Shown: positions 42,882 to 50,894, counted from the first letter of the stretch. The stretch is 64,000 nucleotides of DNA from Hyphomonadaceae bacterium (GCA_024742355.1 JANSYM010000003.1:1-64000), one strand, 5' to 3'. Notes: generated from the sequence alone by a model not told the origin. Program-made: numbers and translations.

Positions 42882-43120
42882 GTTTACACGTGCGGGGGGC
42901 GTCTCGGGTCGTTCTACCTCCGTGCGCCCGGAGGGCTGAGCTTTCAGCCAACGCTCTGCCCAGCCCGGTCTGGGCAATCCATCACGCTATGTTGCCGCGG
43001 TGATCGAGAGGGGTGCGTTGTCTCTCCCGGTCATCGGCGAGAAAATTCGTGCTGGACCCCACGGACCATGCAGTGGGGAGCGCTAGACGGTAATGCGTCG
43101 CACGAAATTCAAATCCGGTC
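42882..43120. other. Intergenic region with repeat
   Basis: This stretch contains the second CCCCACGGAA-type repeat and no convincing coding sequence. The part next to flhF holds the DnaA box and CtrA-type motif annotated separately. Confidence 0.6.
42945..43092. repeat. Dispersed repeat (CCCCACGGAA type), copy 2
   Basis: It is inverted relative to copy 1 at 38785-38925. Shared pieces include TCGTGCTGGACCCCAC, GTGGGGAGCG and GGTCTGGGCA. A hairpin CCCCAC/GTGGGG spans 43057-43078. No gene is seen from 42882 to 43120. Confidence 0.6.
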
Positions 43121-44269
43121 TTATTCGGCTGGCTGCAATGTGGACGCACCGGGCGCCGCAGTGTCCTCTTCGTCAGAGTTGTCCTCAACCCGAAACACAT
43201 CTTTCTGATTGGGCAGGAAGGGCGCGATGTACAGGCCAGCGACCGTCATCGGGTAATCAGGTGCTGTGCCGATGCCGATATTGTCGTGCGGGCGTTCGTC
43301 GCGCGGATTGTGAAAGGTCCCGAACAGGATGTCATAGATGATCAGCTCGCCGCCATAATTGGAGTCGCCAATGCCCTTGTCGGGATAGTGGTGATAGCGG
43401 TGATTGTCGCCGATCGAGAAGATATACTCCCACCAGCCGAGATTGAGATCGATATTGGAATGCTGGAAGATACCGATGCTGAGCTGCAGGATCACCGCAA
43501 CCAGGGCAATTTCAGCGGACGGCTGCACCAGTGCCAGTGGAATGGCGTAGAATATGGCCTGGCTGAGAATTTCCAGCGGATGCGCGCGGATGCCGTTCAG
43601 CCAATACAGGCGCTCGACCGAATGGTGCGCCGCGTGGATACGCCACAGCGCCGGGATCTCGTGCAAGGCGCGGTGGAACCAGTAGCGGAAGAAATCCTTG
43701 ATCAGAATGAACAAGGCGACCTGGATCACCGGGTTCCAGTGATCCGGCCAGAGATTGTGTCCATAGGGCTCAAGCGCTTCGACCATGCCGATGATGAAGA
43801 GCGCGCTGACGATCAGACCGGAGATGCCGCTCCAGAACGCGCCGGAAAAATACATGATAATGTCGACGGCGGTATCATTGCCGCCTTCCAGCCATTTGCG
43901 GCTATACGGCATCAGGCGCTCAAACGGGGCGCAATAGAGCCCGTAAATGATCGGTAAGAGCACAAAGCCCACCAGCGTCAGGCTGGTGATCCCGTTCTCG
44001 ACCAGCTTCAGCCCGACAAAGACCGACAGGACCAGCGTGAACGGAAACAGTGTGCTTGACAGGATCTTGCGCAGCAGCGTGCCTTCGAGCTTGTAGGACC
44101 AGCTGTCCAGGTGGCGCCAGAACCAGCGGGTCGGTTTGACCAGGATCCATTGCAGAACGAATTCCAGGGCGTGCAGCGGCGCGCCCAGCCAGGTCTCGAG
44201 AAAACGCGCAATACGTGCCTGTTCCGGCATCCGGCGATTGCCTGAGTTTTGGGTGTCCGTCGTGGCCAT
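43121..44269 (-). CDS. Sterol desaturase-family membrane hydroxylase/desaturase
   Basis: A 382-residue membrane protein starting MATTDTQNSGNRRMPE (ATG at 44269). It has several hydrophobic helices and the di-iron histidine clusters HRALHEIPALWRIHAAHHS (HxxxH and HxxHH) and HRYHHYPDKG, typical of the fatty-acid hydroxylase/sterol desaturase superfamily. It probably modifies a lipid (hydroxylation or desaturation). It lies within the flagellar/CtrA region by location, but no functional link is shown. Confidence 0.9.
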   Translation of the reverse strand: MATTDTQNSGNRRMPEQARIARFLETWLGAPLHALEFVLQWILVKPTRWFWRHLDSWSYKLEGTLLRKILSSTLFPFTLVLSVFVGLKLVENGITSLTLVGFVLLPIIYGLYCAPFERLMPYSRKWLEGGNDTAVDIIMYFSGAFWSGISGLIVSALFIIGMVEALEPYGHNLWPDHWNPVIQVALFILIKDFFRYWFHRALHEIPALWRIHAAHHSVERLYWLNGIRAHPLEILSQAIFYAIPLALVQPSAEIALVAVILQLSIGIFQHSNIDLNLGWWEYIFSIGDNHRYHHYPDKGIGDSNYGGELIIYDILFGTFHNPRDERPHDNIGIGTAPDYPMTVAGLYIAPFLPNQKDVFRVEDNSDEEDTAAPGASTLQPAE

Positions 44270-44468
44270 GATCAGTCTCTCAGTCCTGGGCAAGAATTAA
44301 ATGAACACGTTCAAATAATATCCTGTTCCAATCCTGTCAACACGAAATCGGGCCTGTGGAAATCTGTTCGTCCCGGACGTGATCCGGGACGTTATGCGGT
44401 AGGGATGGCGGAAAGCTCGAGAGATCCCGGATCAAGTTCGGGACGCGCAAAACTCGATTTTGAAGGGT

Positions 44469-44735
44469 TTATGCGAAGCCTTGCGAGCGCCCGTCGACAA
44501 TCTCGCTCAGCGTCACACCAAGCTGGCCATCGGCAACGACCAGGCGACCGCGGGCCATCAGGCGGTCAGACACATAAATGTCGACCAGGTCTGTCATGCT
44601 GTTTTCCAGAGCGACGATTTCGCCTTCCGACAGGGACATCAATTCCTCAACCGGTACGCGCGCTTCGCCCAGCACGACGTCGACCTTTACCGGGGCGTCC
44701 ATGAGGCTGTCTTCGAGGGCGCGGTTGACGGTCAT
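44469..44735 (-). CDS. fliN: Flagellar motor switch protein FliN
   Basis: An 88-residue protein that is mostly the SpoA/FliN C-ring domain: DAPVKVDVVLGEARVPVEELMSLSEGEIVAL and IYVSDRLMARGRLVVADGQLGVTLSEIVD. Such short FliN proteins form the C-ring with FliG, although the FliM partner is not in this window. The gene lies 73 bases past flbE in the order fliF-fliG-flbE-fliN, as in Caulobacter. Confidence 0.92.
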   Translation of the reverse strand: MTVNRALEDSLMDAPVKVDVVLGEARVPVEELMSLSEGEIVALENSMTDLVDIYVSDRLMARGRLVVADGQLGVTLSEIVDGRSQGFA

Positions 44736-44808
44736 GAGGTCTCAATCATTGTGGGCGTGAAGTGTCAGATTGGCGGTGAATGGTTGCCGAGTGGTGAACG
44801 CTGGCGAC

Positions 44809-45162
44809 TTAGGTGCCAAATAAGTCGCCTTGCCCCTCAATCACAACTGCGGCGAGGCGGCGCACGCGCTCTAGCGCATCGGCGCGGTCGGTTTCATCAA
44901 TCGCGGCCTGTTCCAGATGCGCTGCGAGATCGACGATGCCAGCCAGGACTTTCTTGAGTTCACCGGAGGCCTGCGCGAGCTTTTCAGCCTCTGCAGCGAG
45001 GGCATCATTGCGGGCAATCGAAGCGCCGCTCGCCTGCGCGTCGCTGAGCAGCAGAGCAAGATCATGTGTTGTCATGTTCACCGTCTCGACGGGCGTCGGC
45101 GCTGGCGCGCTGAAATCGCTGGCGAAGGGATAAGGCTCTATCTTCTCGACGCGGCGCTTCAT
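44809..45162 (-). CDS. flbE: FlbE/FliH-like protein
   Basis: A 117-residue, Ala/Glu-rich, probably helical protein (PFASDFSAPAPTPVETVNMTTHDLALLL, then ASGELKKVLAGIVDLAAHLEQ). The sequence alone is weak, but the place between fliG and fliN matches FlbE, the FliH-like regulator of export in Caulobacter. It is short for FlbE (about 200 residues), so it may be reduced. It overlaps fliG by ATGA. Confidence 0.6.
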   Translation of the reverse strand: MKRRVEKIEPYPFASDFSAPAPTPVETVNMTTHDLALLLSDAQASGASIARNDALAAEAEKLAQASGELKKVLAGIVDLAAHLEQAAIDETDRADALERVRRLAAVVIEGQGDLFGT

Positions 45163-46088
45163 TCGACCAACTCGTCTTCAGCACTGTGTGTCAGGATATC
45201 GCCGCGCTTCACCAGGGCACGCGCAATCTCAATGATCTCGCTGCGGGCGGCATCAATTTCGCTGCGGCGGATCGGACCTGCGGCCTCAATCTCGTCGCGC
45301 AGCAGGTCGCCAGCGCGTTGGGTGATATTGGCGAAGAAGGCGTCGGCAACGGATTCCGGCGCGCGTTTTAGCGCGATGGTCAGCACGGCGCGGTCCACAT
45401 TTCCGAGAATGGTCTGCAGGCTGGCGGCGTCGAGATTTGCGAGATCCTCAAACGTGAACATGAAAGCGCGGATCTTCTCGCCAGATCCCGGTTCCGCTGT
45501 ATCGAGCGAAGACAGGAGCGATTTTTCGGATTTGCTGTCGAGGCGATCGAAAATCCGGGCAACATGTTCATGACCACCGCCTTGCGACCGGCGCGGATGG
45601 GCCTGGTCAAGCCGCGCTTCCAGAGCGAGTGCCAGGCCTTTCAGCGCCGAAGCATGCACTTCGCCAAGGCTGAGCATGCGTTTCAGGGCTTCGGTCGCCA
45701 GCGCGCGGGGCAGGGCGCGCACGGCTTGCGCCGCCGGGTCGGGTGCGAGACGAGACAGGGTGAGCGCGATCACTTGCGGGCTTTCATCCTGGATCAGGCT
45801 GGCAATCAGAGCGCCATCGCATTGTGAAAGGCGCTCCCAGATGGTGTTCGGTTGCTTGTTCTGAGTTGGTGCGGCGGTCGCCATTGAGGCGACATAGGAT
45901 TCCACGGCGCGCTGCTCGGCGACCGCATCTTCCGGCAGAGCCTGCATGGCCTGGCTGAGCGTCTCGGCCTCTTGAGGCGAGAGCTGCGACCACACGGCAG
46001 AGGCGCGCGCCCCCAAGGCGCGCATCAGCAATGCGCTGCGCTGCAGGCCGGATTTCATGGGTGTGGATGAGCGCGCAGGAAGGGTCAT
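45159..46088 (-). CDS. fliG: Flagellar motor switch protein FliG
   Basis: A 309-residue FliG. The middle motif EHPQ is altered to QDESPQVIALTLSRL, while the C-terminal torque domain is well kept: LTIALKRAPESVADAFFANITQRAGDLLRDEIEAAGPIRRSEIDAARSEIIEIARAL, preserving the charged residues of the motor helix. It is in the C-ring beneath the MS ring. Its start follows the fliF-like stop without a gap; flbE overlaps its end. Confidence 0.92.
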   Translation of the reverse strand: MTLPARSSTPMKSGLQRSALLMRALGARASAVWSQLSPQEAETLSQAMQALPEDAVAEQRAVESYVASMATAAPTQNKQPNTIWERLSQCDGALIASLIQDESPQVIALTLSRLAPDPAAQAVRALPRALATEALKRMLSLGEVHASALKGLALALEARLDQAHPRRSQGGGHEHVARIFDRLDSKSEKSLLSSLDTAEPGSGEKIRAFMFTFEDLANLDAASLQTILGNVDRAVLTIALKRAPESVADAFFANITQRAGDLLRDEIEAAGPIRRSEIDAARSEIIEIARALVKRGDILTHSAEDELVE

Positions 46089-46733
46089 CTATTCCTCCGC
46101 ATAAGACAGCCAGTCGCGGACGAGACTGGCTGTTTCATTGGGGTTTGATTCCGCCAGCTTGGCTGCGTCATTGAGGTCAGCGTCCATGCTTGTTGGCGGG
46201 GCAGGGAGGCGGGCCGGCTGCACCACTGGCGGCGCGCGGCGCGGCGCTGGCTCGGGCGTTTCCGTACGGGCTGGGGCAGATGGCGCCCCGACAAGGCTGG
46301 CGAACAACATGGCGCAGAGCAGGCCAAGTCCGGTCAGTTCAGCAATCTCGAGCGCGGTCAGCGAGCCACCGACGCCGCGCGCAAACGGGAACTGGGTCAA
46401 GGTCAGGGTGTCGCTGGCAGGATCAAAACCAAGCGAAGCGATGAGGATGCTCTCGATCTGAGTGCGTGGGGCGCGCAGATCACTGCCCATCTCACCGTCA
46501 ATCATCACCAGGACGGTGCGATCAACGCGGCCAGTGACAGAGACACGAACTTTTTCAGCCCCGGTAATCGGTTCCAGCAGATAGGTCAGTTCGCGCTCAA
46601 GCGCGCTGCCGACCGGGTCAGATTTCACACCGCCGAACAGATCATAGGCCCGAAACGATAAAAGCCCGGCTGCGAGAATAAGCGCAGCCAGGGCGATGAG
46701 ACGCGGATAAGGCGATTGGGTTTTCGCGCTCAT
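46089..46733 (-). CDS. fliF: Short FliF-like MS-ring protein
   Basis: About 214 residues, against about 550 for normal FliF. It has an N-terminal membrane helix (LIALAALILAAGLLSF, about 12-28), an RBM3-like core (about 45-118: ELTYLLEPITGAEKVRVSV and TQIESILIASLGFDP), a second helix (about 131-149), a Pro/Ala-rich linker and a C-terminal tail with NPNETASLVRDWLSYAEE, like the FliG-binding end of FliF. RBM1, RBM2 and the beta-collar are missing. Position first in fliF-fliG-flbE-fliN supports the call. Start 46733 has AAAGG upstream; 46766 is an alternative. It may be a minimal MS ring, or a relic with a full FliF elsewhere. Confidence 0.78.
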   Translation of the reverse strand: MSAKTQSPYPRLIALAALILAAGLLSFRAYDLFGGVKSDPVGSALERELTYLLEPITGAEKVRVSVTGRVDRTVLVMIDGEMGSDLRAPRTQIESILIASLGFDPASDTLTLTQFPFARGVGGSLTALEIAELTGLGLLCAMLFASLVGAPSAPARTETPEPAPRRAPPVVQPARLPAPPTSMDADLNDAAKLAESNPNETASLVRDWLSYAEE

Positions 46734-46792
46734 AAAGACACCTTTGCCCGGCGCAGATGCGGGCATACCCGTTTCTTTTACGGGCGGCGTCG

Positions 46793-46807
46793 TAAACGGC
46801 GCTTTAA
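46793..46807 (-). promoter_or_regulatory. CtrA box upstream of fliF-like gene
   Basis: On the minus strand the sequence reads TTAA-AGCGCCG-TTTA, one base from the CtrA consensus TTAA-N7-TTAA. It lies 60-74 bases upstream of the start at 46733, a usual place for a CtrA-controlled flagellar operon. Confidence 0.6.
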
Positions 46808-46862
46808 CACCGGCCTTGTTGCCGCAAACTGATTACATCCGAGATGCAATCAATTCAGGGCA

Positions 46863-47144
46863 TTAGGCGCGGTATTGTTGCAGCCGTGTTGTGCGCAGGC
46901 CTTTGCGGCCGTGCCGAGAGTAAAGGGCCCGCCAGCCGGAGAATTCTTCTTCGCTGAGATCGTAACGCCGAAGCGCTTCTTCCTCAGAAAGCAAACCACC
47001 GGTTACGGCAGCCACGACTTCTGCTTTTCGGCGAGTCACCCAGCGGGTAATGCCAGGCTTAGGCAGGTCTGAAAGTGTCAGCGGGCGACCATCCGGGCCT
47101 TTCACGCTGAGCGATTGTGCATTCTGCGCCATTTCTTCCACCAT
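46863..47144 (-). CDS. sciP: SciP (CtrA inhibitor, DUF1153)
   Basis: A 93-residue protein whose sequence matches the SciP family closely: GPDGRPLTLSDLPKPGITRW, RRKAEVVAAVTGGLLSEEEAL, the helix-turn-helix region YDLSEEEFSGWRALYSRHG and the tail LRTTRLQQYR. In Caulobacter SciP binds CtrA and prevents activation of its target promoters. Its location just before the fliF operon places it as a local check on CtrA-driven flagellar expression. Confidence 0.95.
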   Translation of the reverse strand: MVEEMAQNAQSLSVKGPDGRPLTLSDLPKPGITRWVTRRKAEVVAAVTGGLLSEEEALRRYDLSEEEFSGWRALYSRHGRKGLRTTRLQQYRA

Positions 47145-47381
47145 CTTCTGTTGGTTTCACAAGCCACTTCTGTGGCCATGGCGCGGTTATACAGGGCCCG
47201 AATTAAATCCGGTTTCAAACCGATCGATGAATTTTCCTGAAAATTGCACACAACCCGGCGGGACGCGTTAGGACGCTGTTTGCAAACCTGTCCCGATTTG
47301 GTTCAGCCAATGGTGACAACAGGTTCAGGCGCGCGCCGGATTATCGGCGCGGCGCGTGATACATATTGGTTGTGGCTTGGC
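47145..47381. other. Intergenic region upstream of sciP
   Basis: Apart from the weak CtrA-like site, a GC-rich stem-prone stretch near 47330-47355 could end the desaturase transcript. No gene is seen. Confidence 0.4.
47203..47217 (+). promoter_or_regulatory. Possible CtrA box upstream of sciP
   Basis: TTAA-ATCCGGT-TTCA has seven of eight positions of TTAA-N7-TTAA and lies about 60 bases upstream of sciP. Weak evidence. Confidence 0.3.
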
Positions 47382-48272
47382 TTACGCGAATTGCGGGGCG
47401 ATCTTGAGATTTTTCACCCAGCCCAGTTTCTCGTAAATCAGCAGCATGGTGCCGTTATAATCTACGATACGGTTCCACAGGCCTTTGCGTGGACGATGCA
47501 GCGCGCTGACCGGCTGGTCATGGTGATGATCGTGGAAGGCTTCGCCGCCCGTCAGGAGCCCGATCAGGTGGTCGGCCCAGACCGGCGTCTTCAAGTGCCC
47601 GAGCACGTTGATGCCATAGGTCGTGGCGTGAAACTGGATGGCCCGGCCGATCACGAAACAGGCATGGCAGATCGCAGTCAGCACCAGCGAGCCGCCCGCC
47701 GCCCAGACGATGAGATAGATAGCGCCCGGAATGAGCAGATGCAGGACCAGCGAGAGCGAATTGTAGAGGCGGTCCATCCAGACAATGATCGGATGCTGCT
47801 TCAGCCATAGCGCCATCGGGCGGGCCATGTCCTTGGTGTCGCGCCACAGGATCCAGCCGACCCAGGCCCAGCGTTTCGACTCAAACGGGTTGTGCGGATC
47901 GCCCGGCTTGTCAGAGAAGCGGTGATGCTGGCTGTGATAATTGACCCAGTCGCGAACCGTGCCCTGCATGGCAATCATCAGGTTCAGCATGGTAATCACC
48001 TGGCCAGGCGCTTTCAGCTCGCCAGCGCGATGCTGCATGATCCGGTGCAATGGTCCGATCCCGGCATTGCAGATAAAAATCGAGGCCCCGACAATGCCAA
48101 TCCCGAGCGGCAGATAATACCAGCGGAGCGTGAGTCCGGACAGGCTGAGGCCCAGCACGATCATCGTGATCAGCATTGCCAGCCCGAGGGCTGGGTACAG
48201 GAAGGCCGAGAAGAAACTCGCGAAGTTGAACGTTTTCCAGGTTTTGGGAATCGCAATCGAGCGAGGGATCAT
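47382..48272 (-). CDS. Acyl-CoA delta-9 desaturase-like protein
   Basis: A 296-residue membrane di-iron desaturase. The three histidine clusters are HRIMQH, HSQHHRFSD and HDHHHDQP, the pattern of stearoyl-CoA/acyl-lipid delta-9 desaturases. The start chosen (MIPRSIAIPKTWKT, ATG at 48272) has GGAGG eight bases upstream. It should put a double bond into membrane acyl chains. It is on the same strand as sciP but separated by 237 bases. Confidence 0.93.
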   Translation of the reverse strand: MIPRSIAIPKTWKTFNFASFFSAFLYPALGLAMLITMIVLGLSLSGLTLRWYYLPLGIGIVGASIFICNAGIGPLHRIMQHRAGELKAPGQVITMLNLMIAMQGTVRDWVNYHSQHHRFSDKPGDPHNPFESKRWAWVGWILWRDTKDMARPMALWLKQHPIIVWMDRLYNSLSLVLHLLIPGAIYLIVWAAGGSLVLTAICHACFVIGRAIQFHATTYGINVLGHLKTPVWADHLIGLLTGGEAFHDHHHDQPVSALHRPRKGLWNRIVDYNGTMLLIYEKLGWVKNLKIAPQFA

Positions 48273-48440
48273 TCTGAAGGCCTCCGGGTCTATGTAGTGA
48301 ACACTATGCATCTGCGTCGTGTTACCAGGAAGTTAAGACCCGATCCTGGCCCGCGAAAGAGCAGGATGTCGCAATTCACTGCAATATTGAAAAGTGTGAC
48401 GGGAGAGTCACGTTTTTTGCGCCTCTCCCGCCTGTCTGGA

Positions 48441-48698
48441 CTAGCGATTGTCGAATTCCGGGCGCACCAGTTCCAGTCCGCGGCGGGTGATGCGGTAAGG
48501 CTGACCCTGTTTTGAGGCGATGGCCTTGCGGCGTTTCAGCTTGCGAAACAGGAACAGGTCGAGACCTGGCGCGCGCCAGCCTTCGCGATTGATACAGGTG
48601 ACGCGTTCGATCTTGCGGCCCTCGCCGCGCTCGATTTCAATCCGCCCGCCTTGCGCGAGCAGGTGCAGGATGCGCTGTTCGGCGCGTGAAATATCCAT
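48441..48698 (-). CDS. yjhX: YjhX-like (UPF0386) protein
   Basis: An 85-residue winged-helix protein. MDISRAEQRILHLLAQGGRI, VTCINREGW and KGQPYRITRRGL-type segments (here KQGQPYRITRRGLELVRPEFDNR) match YjhX of E. coli closely, a family sometimes labelled toxin. It might be a DNA-binding regulator; no antitoxin partner is seen nearby. It stands alone between the desaturase and cupin genes. Confidence 0.9.
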   Translation of the reverse strand: MDISRAEQRILHLLAQGGRIEIERGEGRKIERVTCINREGWRAPGLDLFLFRKLKRRKAIASKQGQPYRITRRGLELVRPEFDNR

Positions 48699-48936
48699 GT
48701 TGTGAATGTCCGATAGTGCGCAGTTTGCGCGCAGTGAAACAGGCCGATCCAGACAAATGGATCAGAGCTCAGGCTGTTTCTGGCCCCATCTCGCGTTTTG
48801 GTAGTGCGGTCGGGGCCCTTACCGGGTCTCGGACAAAGTGAACATAAAGTCTCCGTTGAGCGCGCTGTTTAGGAAAAACTTGCCAGCCACGTCAAGTCCA
48901 GCCTAGCGTTCTTTCAAAATTGCTGGAGGCAATAAT

Positions 48937-49488
48937 ATGAGCAAGATGAATGACATGCTGTCCGGACTTCGCCGGATCGTTACCGCCAATGACGAAAATG
49001 GAAAGTCGCACATCATGTTTGATGGCGGCCCGGCGGACGAGTTCAGAACGGGCGATCTCGGTGGCCTGCTCGAGATCTGGCACGATGAGGTGTCAGGCCC
49101 GCTCGACCCGGCGCCGTGTGAGGACAAAGGCGCCGGCACGCCGGTCCTGTCGCCGGACAAGGGCAAGGTGAAAATTCGCTGGTTCACGTCCGGCCCGACC
49201 CCGGAGGGGGCGCCCCCGGAAATGATTGCCGACCTGACCCGCCAGGCTTTCGTCGCGATTGGCGCCGGAGATCACCAGCCGGACACCAGCAAGCACCCGG
49301 CCATGCACACGACACATACGCTGGATGCGATCATTCTGGTCAAAGGGCATGTTCGCCTGATCCTCGACAAGGAAGAAACGGTGATTGGACCCGGCGACGT
49401 TGTTGTCCAGCGCGCGACCAATCATGCCTGGGCTGTCGAGGGCGATGAGCCGGCTCTATTCGTGGCTGTGCTTGTCGACCGAAGCTGA
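48937..49488 (+). CDS. Cupin-domain protein
   Basis: A 183-residue protein with a C-terminal cupin: HTTHTLDAIILVKGHVRLILDKEETVIGPGDVVVQRATNHAWAVEGDEPALFVAVL, which contains both conserved cupin motifs with their His/Glu metal ligands. The N-terminal 90 residues are unassigned. It may be an oxygenase, isomerase or sensor. Its last 33 bases overlap the convergent Fur-family gene. Confidence 0.87.
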   Translation: MSKMNDMLSGLRRIVTANDENGKSHIMFDGGPADEFRTGDLGGLLEIWHDEVSGPLDPAPCEDKGAGTPVLSPDKGKVKIRWFTSGPTPEGAPPEMIADLTRQAFVAIGAGDHQPDTSKHPAMHTTHTLDAIILVKGHVRLILDKEETVIGPGDVVVQRATNHAWAVEGDEPALFVAVLVDRS

Positions 49489-50040
49489 GGTCTTGCCCGC
49501 AGCGAGCTTGGCGTTCCAGGTCTCACAGCCGAGCTTGCCGCGGCAATCTCCGCGCACTTCCAGCGAAGCATGGCTGACGCCAAAGCCTTTTTGATCTGCC
49601 GTGCTGATCAGGCTGACAACAGCATCATTGGCCGAGATTTCCTCGGCCTGTCCGCATTTCTCGCAGACGAAAAAGGCCAGCGGCACATCACTCGGCCCGA
49701 GATCGAGCGCGAGATAGGCATTGAGACTTTCGACCCGCGAGACGAAGCCTAGAGAGACCAGGAAATCGAGGGCACGATAAGCGGTCGGCGGCGACACCGA
49801 ACCAACACCTTCCAGCGAGGCCAGCACTTCATAGGCTGTCATCGGGCGCTGCGCATCAAGCAGGACATTGAGCACATGCTTGCGGATCGCGGTCAGGCTC
49901 TTGCCTGACAGCTGGGCTTCATCGGCCGCAGCCTGAATCAGCTCTTCCCGGCTGGGCTTCTTGGCATCAGGTTGCCGCCAGCGTCTGCGATGCAGACGGC
50001 GTTTGCCGGTGGCGGGCGTACGGGTGCGTAGTCGTGTCAT
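49456..50040 (-). CDS. Fur-family regulator, Zur-like (second copy)
   Basis: A 194-residue Fur-type protein with an Arg-rich N-terminus (MTRLRTRTPATGKRRLHRRR) and the usual winged helix (SLTAIRKHVLNVLLD, PPTAYRALDFLVSLGFVSRVESLNAYL). The first zinc cysteine pair CEKC is present; the second is CRGKLGC, spaced differently from CxxC. The tail DKHSHE adds histidines. It is likely a Zur-type sensor, possibly with altered metal affinity. A palindrome covers its start codon. It converges on the cupin gene with a 33-base overlap. Confidence 0.86.
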   Translation of the reverse strand: MTRLRTRTPATGKRRLHRRRWRQPDAKKPSREELIQAAADEAQLSGKSLTAIRKHVLNVLLDAQRPMTAYEVLASLEGVGSVSPPTAYRALDFLVSLGFVSRVESLNAYLALDLGPSDVPLAFFVCEKCGQAEEISANDAVVSLISTADQKGFGVSHASLEVRGDCRGKLGCETWNAKLAAGKTSASVDKHSHE

Positions 50041-50048
50041 AGTATGAC
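50036..50048. promoter_or_regulatory. Palindrome over the Fur-type gene start, Zur-like box
   Basis: GTCATAGTATGAC is a perfect 6-1-6 palindrome spanning the ATG of the second Fur-family gene. It resembles the core GTTATANTATAAC of Zur boxes. A protein bound here would block its own translation start and RNA polymerase, a form of autoregulation. Confidence 0.5.
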
Positions 50049-50169
50049 GTATATGCCGATCAGAAGTATCCGTCGAGTTAAAACCGGACTTGGCCGATCT
50101 TGGTCTTGCCTGGGATTGTCCCGATTGTCATAGGAAGAGTCGCACTCGGCGTACGTGAAAGGCTCGCTC

Positions 50170-50883
50170 ATGTCCGATGAAATACCCGCCTGGATCGCCA
50201 AGGACAGTCTCGATATCGGCCTGTTCACCAATCAGCTGGAGCCGATGCTGCGCTTCTGGCAGGACGAGGTCGGGCTGCCATTTGATCATATGCTGCCTGT
50301 GGGCGGTGGTGTGCGGCAGCATCGCCATGACTTCAACGGTGCGGTGCTCAAGCTCAATCATGCCCGCGATCCGCTTGCTCCGGCCTCGTATGGCGGGTTT
50401 CAGCGCCTGATCATCGCCCAGGAAGGGCGCACCCAAACGCGCGACCTCGAGGACCCGGACTGCAATCGCGTGCAGCTTGTCTCCAGAGGTGAGGCGGGGA
50501 TCGAGCATTGGGCAATCGAGGTTGCGGCCCGCGATGCTGAGTCCTTTCTCGGCCACTATCATCACAGCCTCGGCCTGCCGCGTGTCCAGGGCCAGCTCGC
50601 CGTGCGGTGCGGTCGCAGCCTGATCATCGGCCTCGTGCGCCCGGACATAGCGGACGACACCGATAGTGACGATCTGCGCCGGACCGGGTTTCGCTACACG
50701 ACGATCCAGGTCGACAAAGTCGACTCTGTTCATGCTGGCGCGGTCGAACGCGGCGCGCAGGAGGCGGCGGCGCCGCAAACGCTCGGCAAGACGGCGCGCA
50801 TCTCATTCCTGAAAGACGCGCACGGCAACTGGATGGAATTGTCCCAGCGCGCCTCGATCACCGGGTCACTCGACCCGGGTTGA
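50170..50883 (+). CDS. VOC/glyoxalase-fold protein
   Basis: A 237-residue protein, start ATG at 50170 with AAAGG upstream (a GTG at 50155 is less likely). It has two VOC-type halves: LDIGLFTNQLEPMLRFWQDEVGLPFDH, LIIAQEGRTQTRDLEDPDCNRVQLVSRG, then IEHWAIEVAARDAESFLGHYHHSLGLPR and HAGAVERGAQEAAAPQTLGKTARISFLKDAHGNWMELSQR. Metal ligands cannot be settled. VOC enzymes include dioxygenases and glyoxalases. Divergent from the Fur-like gene. Confidence 0.88.
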   Translation: MSDEIPAWIAKDSLDIGLFTNQLEPMLRFWQDEVGLPFDHMLPVGGGVRQHRHDFNGAVLKLNHARDPLAPASYGGFQRLIIAQEGRTQTRDLEDPDCNRVQLVSRGEAGIEHWAIEVAARDAESFLGHYHHSLGLPRVQGQLAVRCGRSLIIGLVRPDIADDTDSDDLRRTGFRYTTIQVDKVDSVHAGAVERGAQEAAAPQTLGKTARISFLKDAHGNWMELSQRASITGSLDPG

Positions 50884-50894
50884 GGGCGGAGGGC

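Noticed and set aside
46089-46766. FliF-like gene as a simple truncation pseudogene
   Set aside because: The frame is open from a plausible start to the stop, both helices and the C-terminal FliG-binding-like tail are present and it is tightly packed with fliG, so decay is not the simplest reading, although it is not excluded.
48441-48698. YjhX-like gene as part of a toxin-antitoxin pair
   Set aside because: No adjacent small partner gene is seen on either side, and the toxin label for this family is uncertain.
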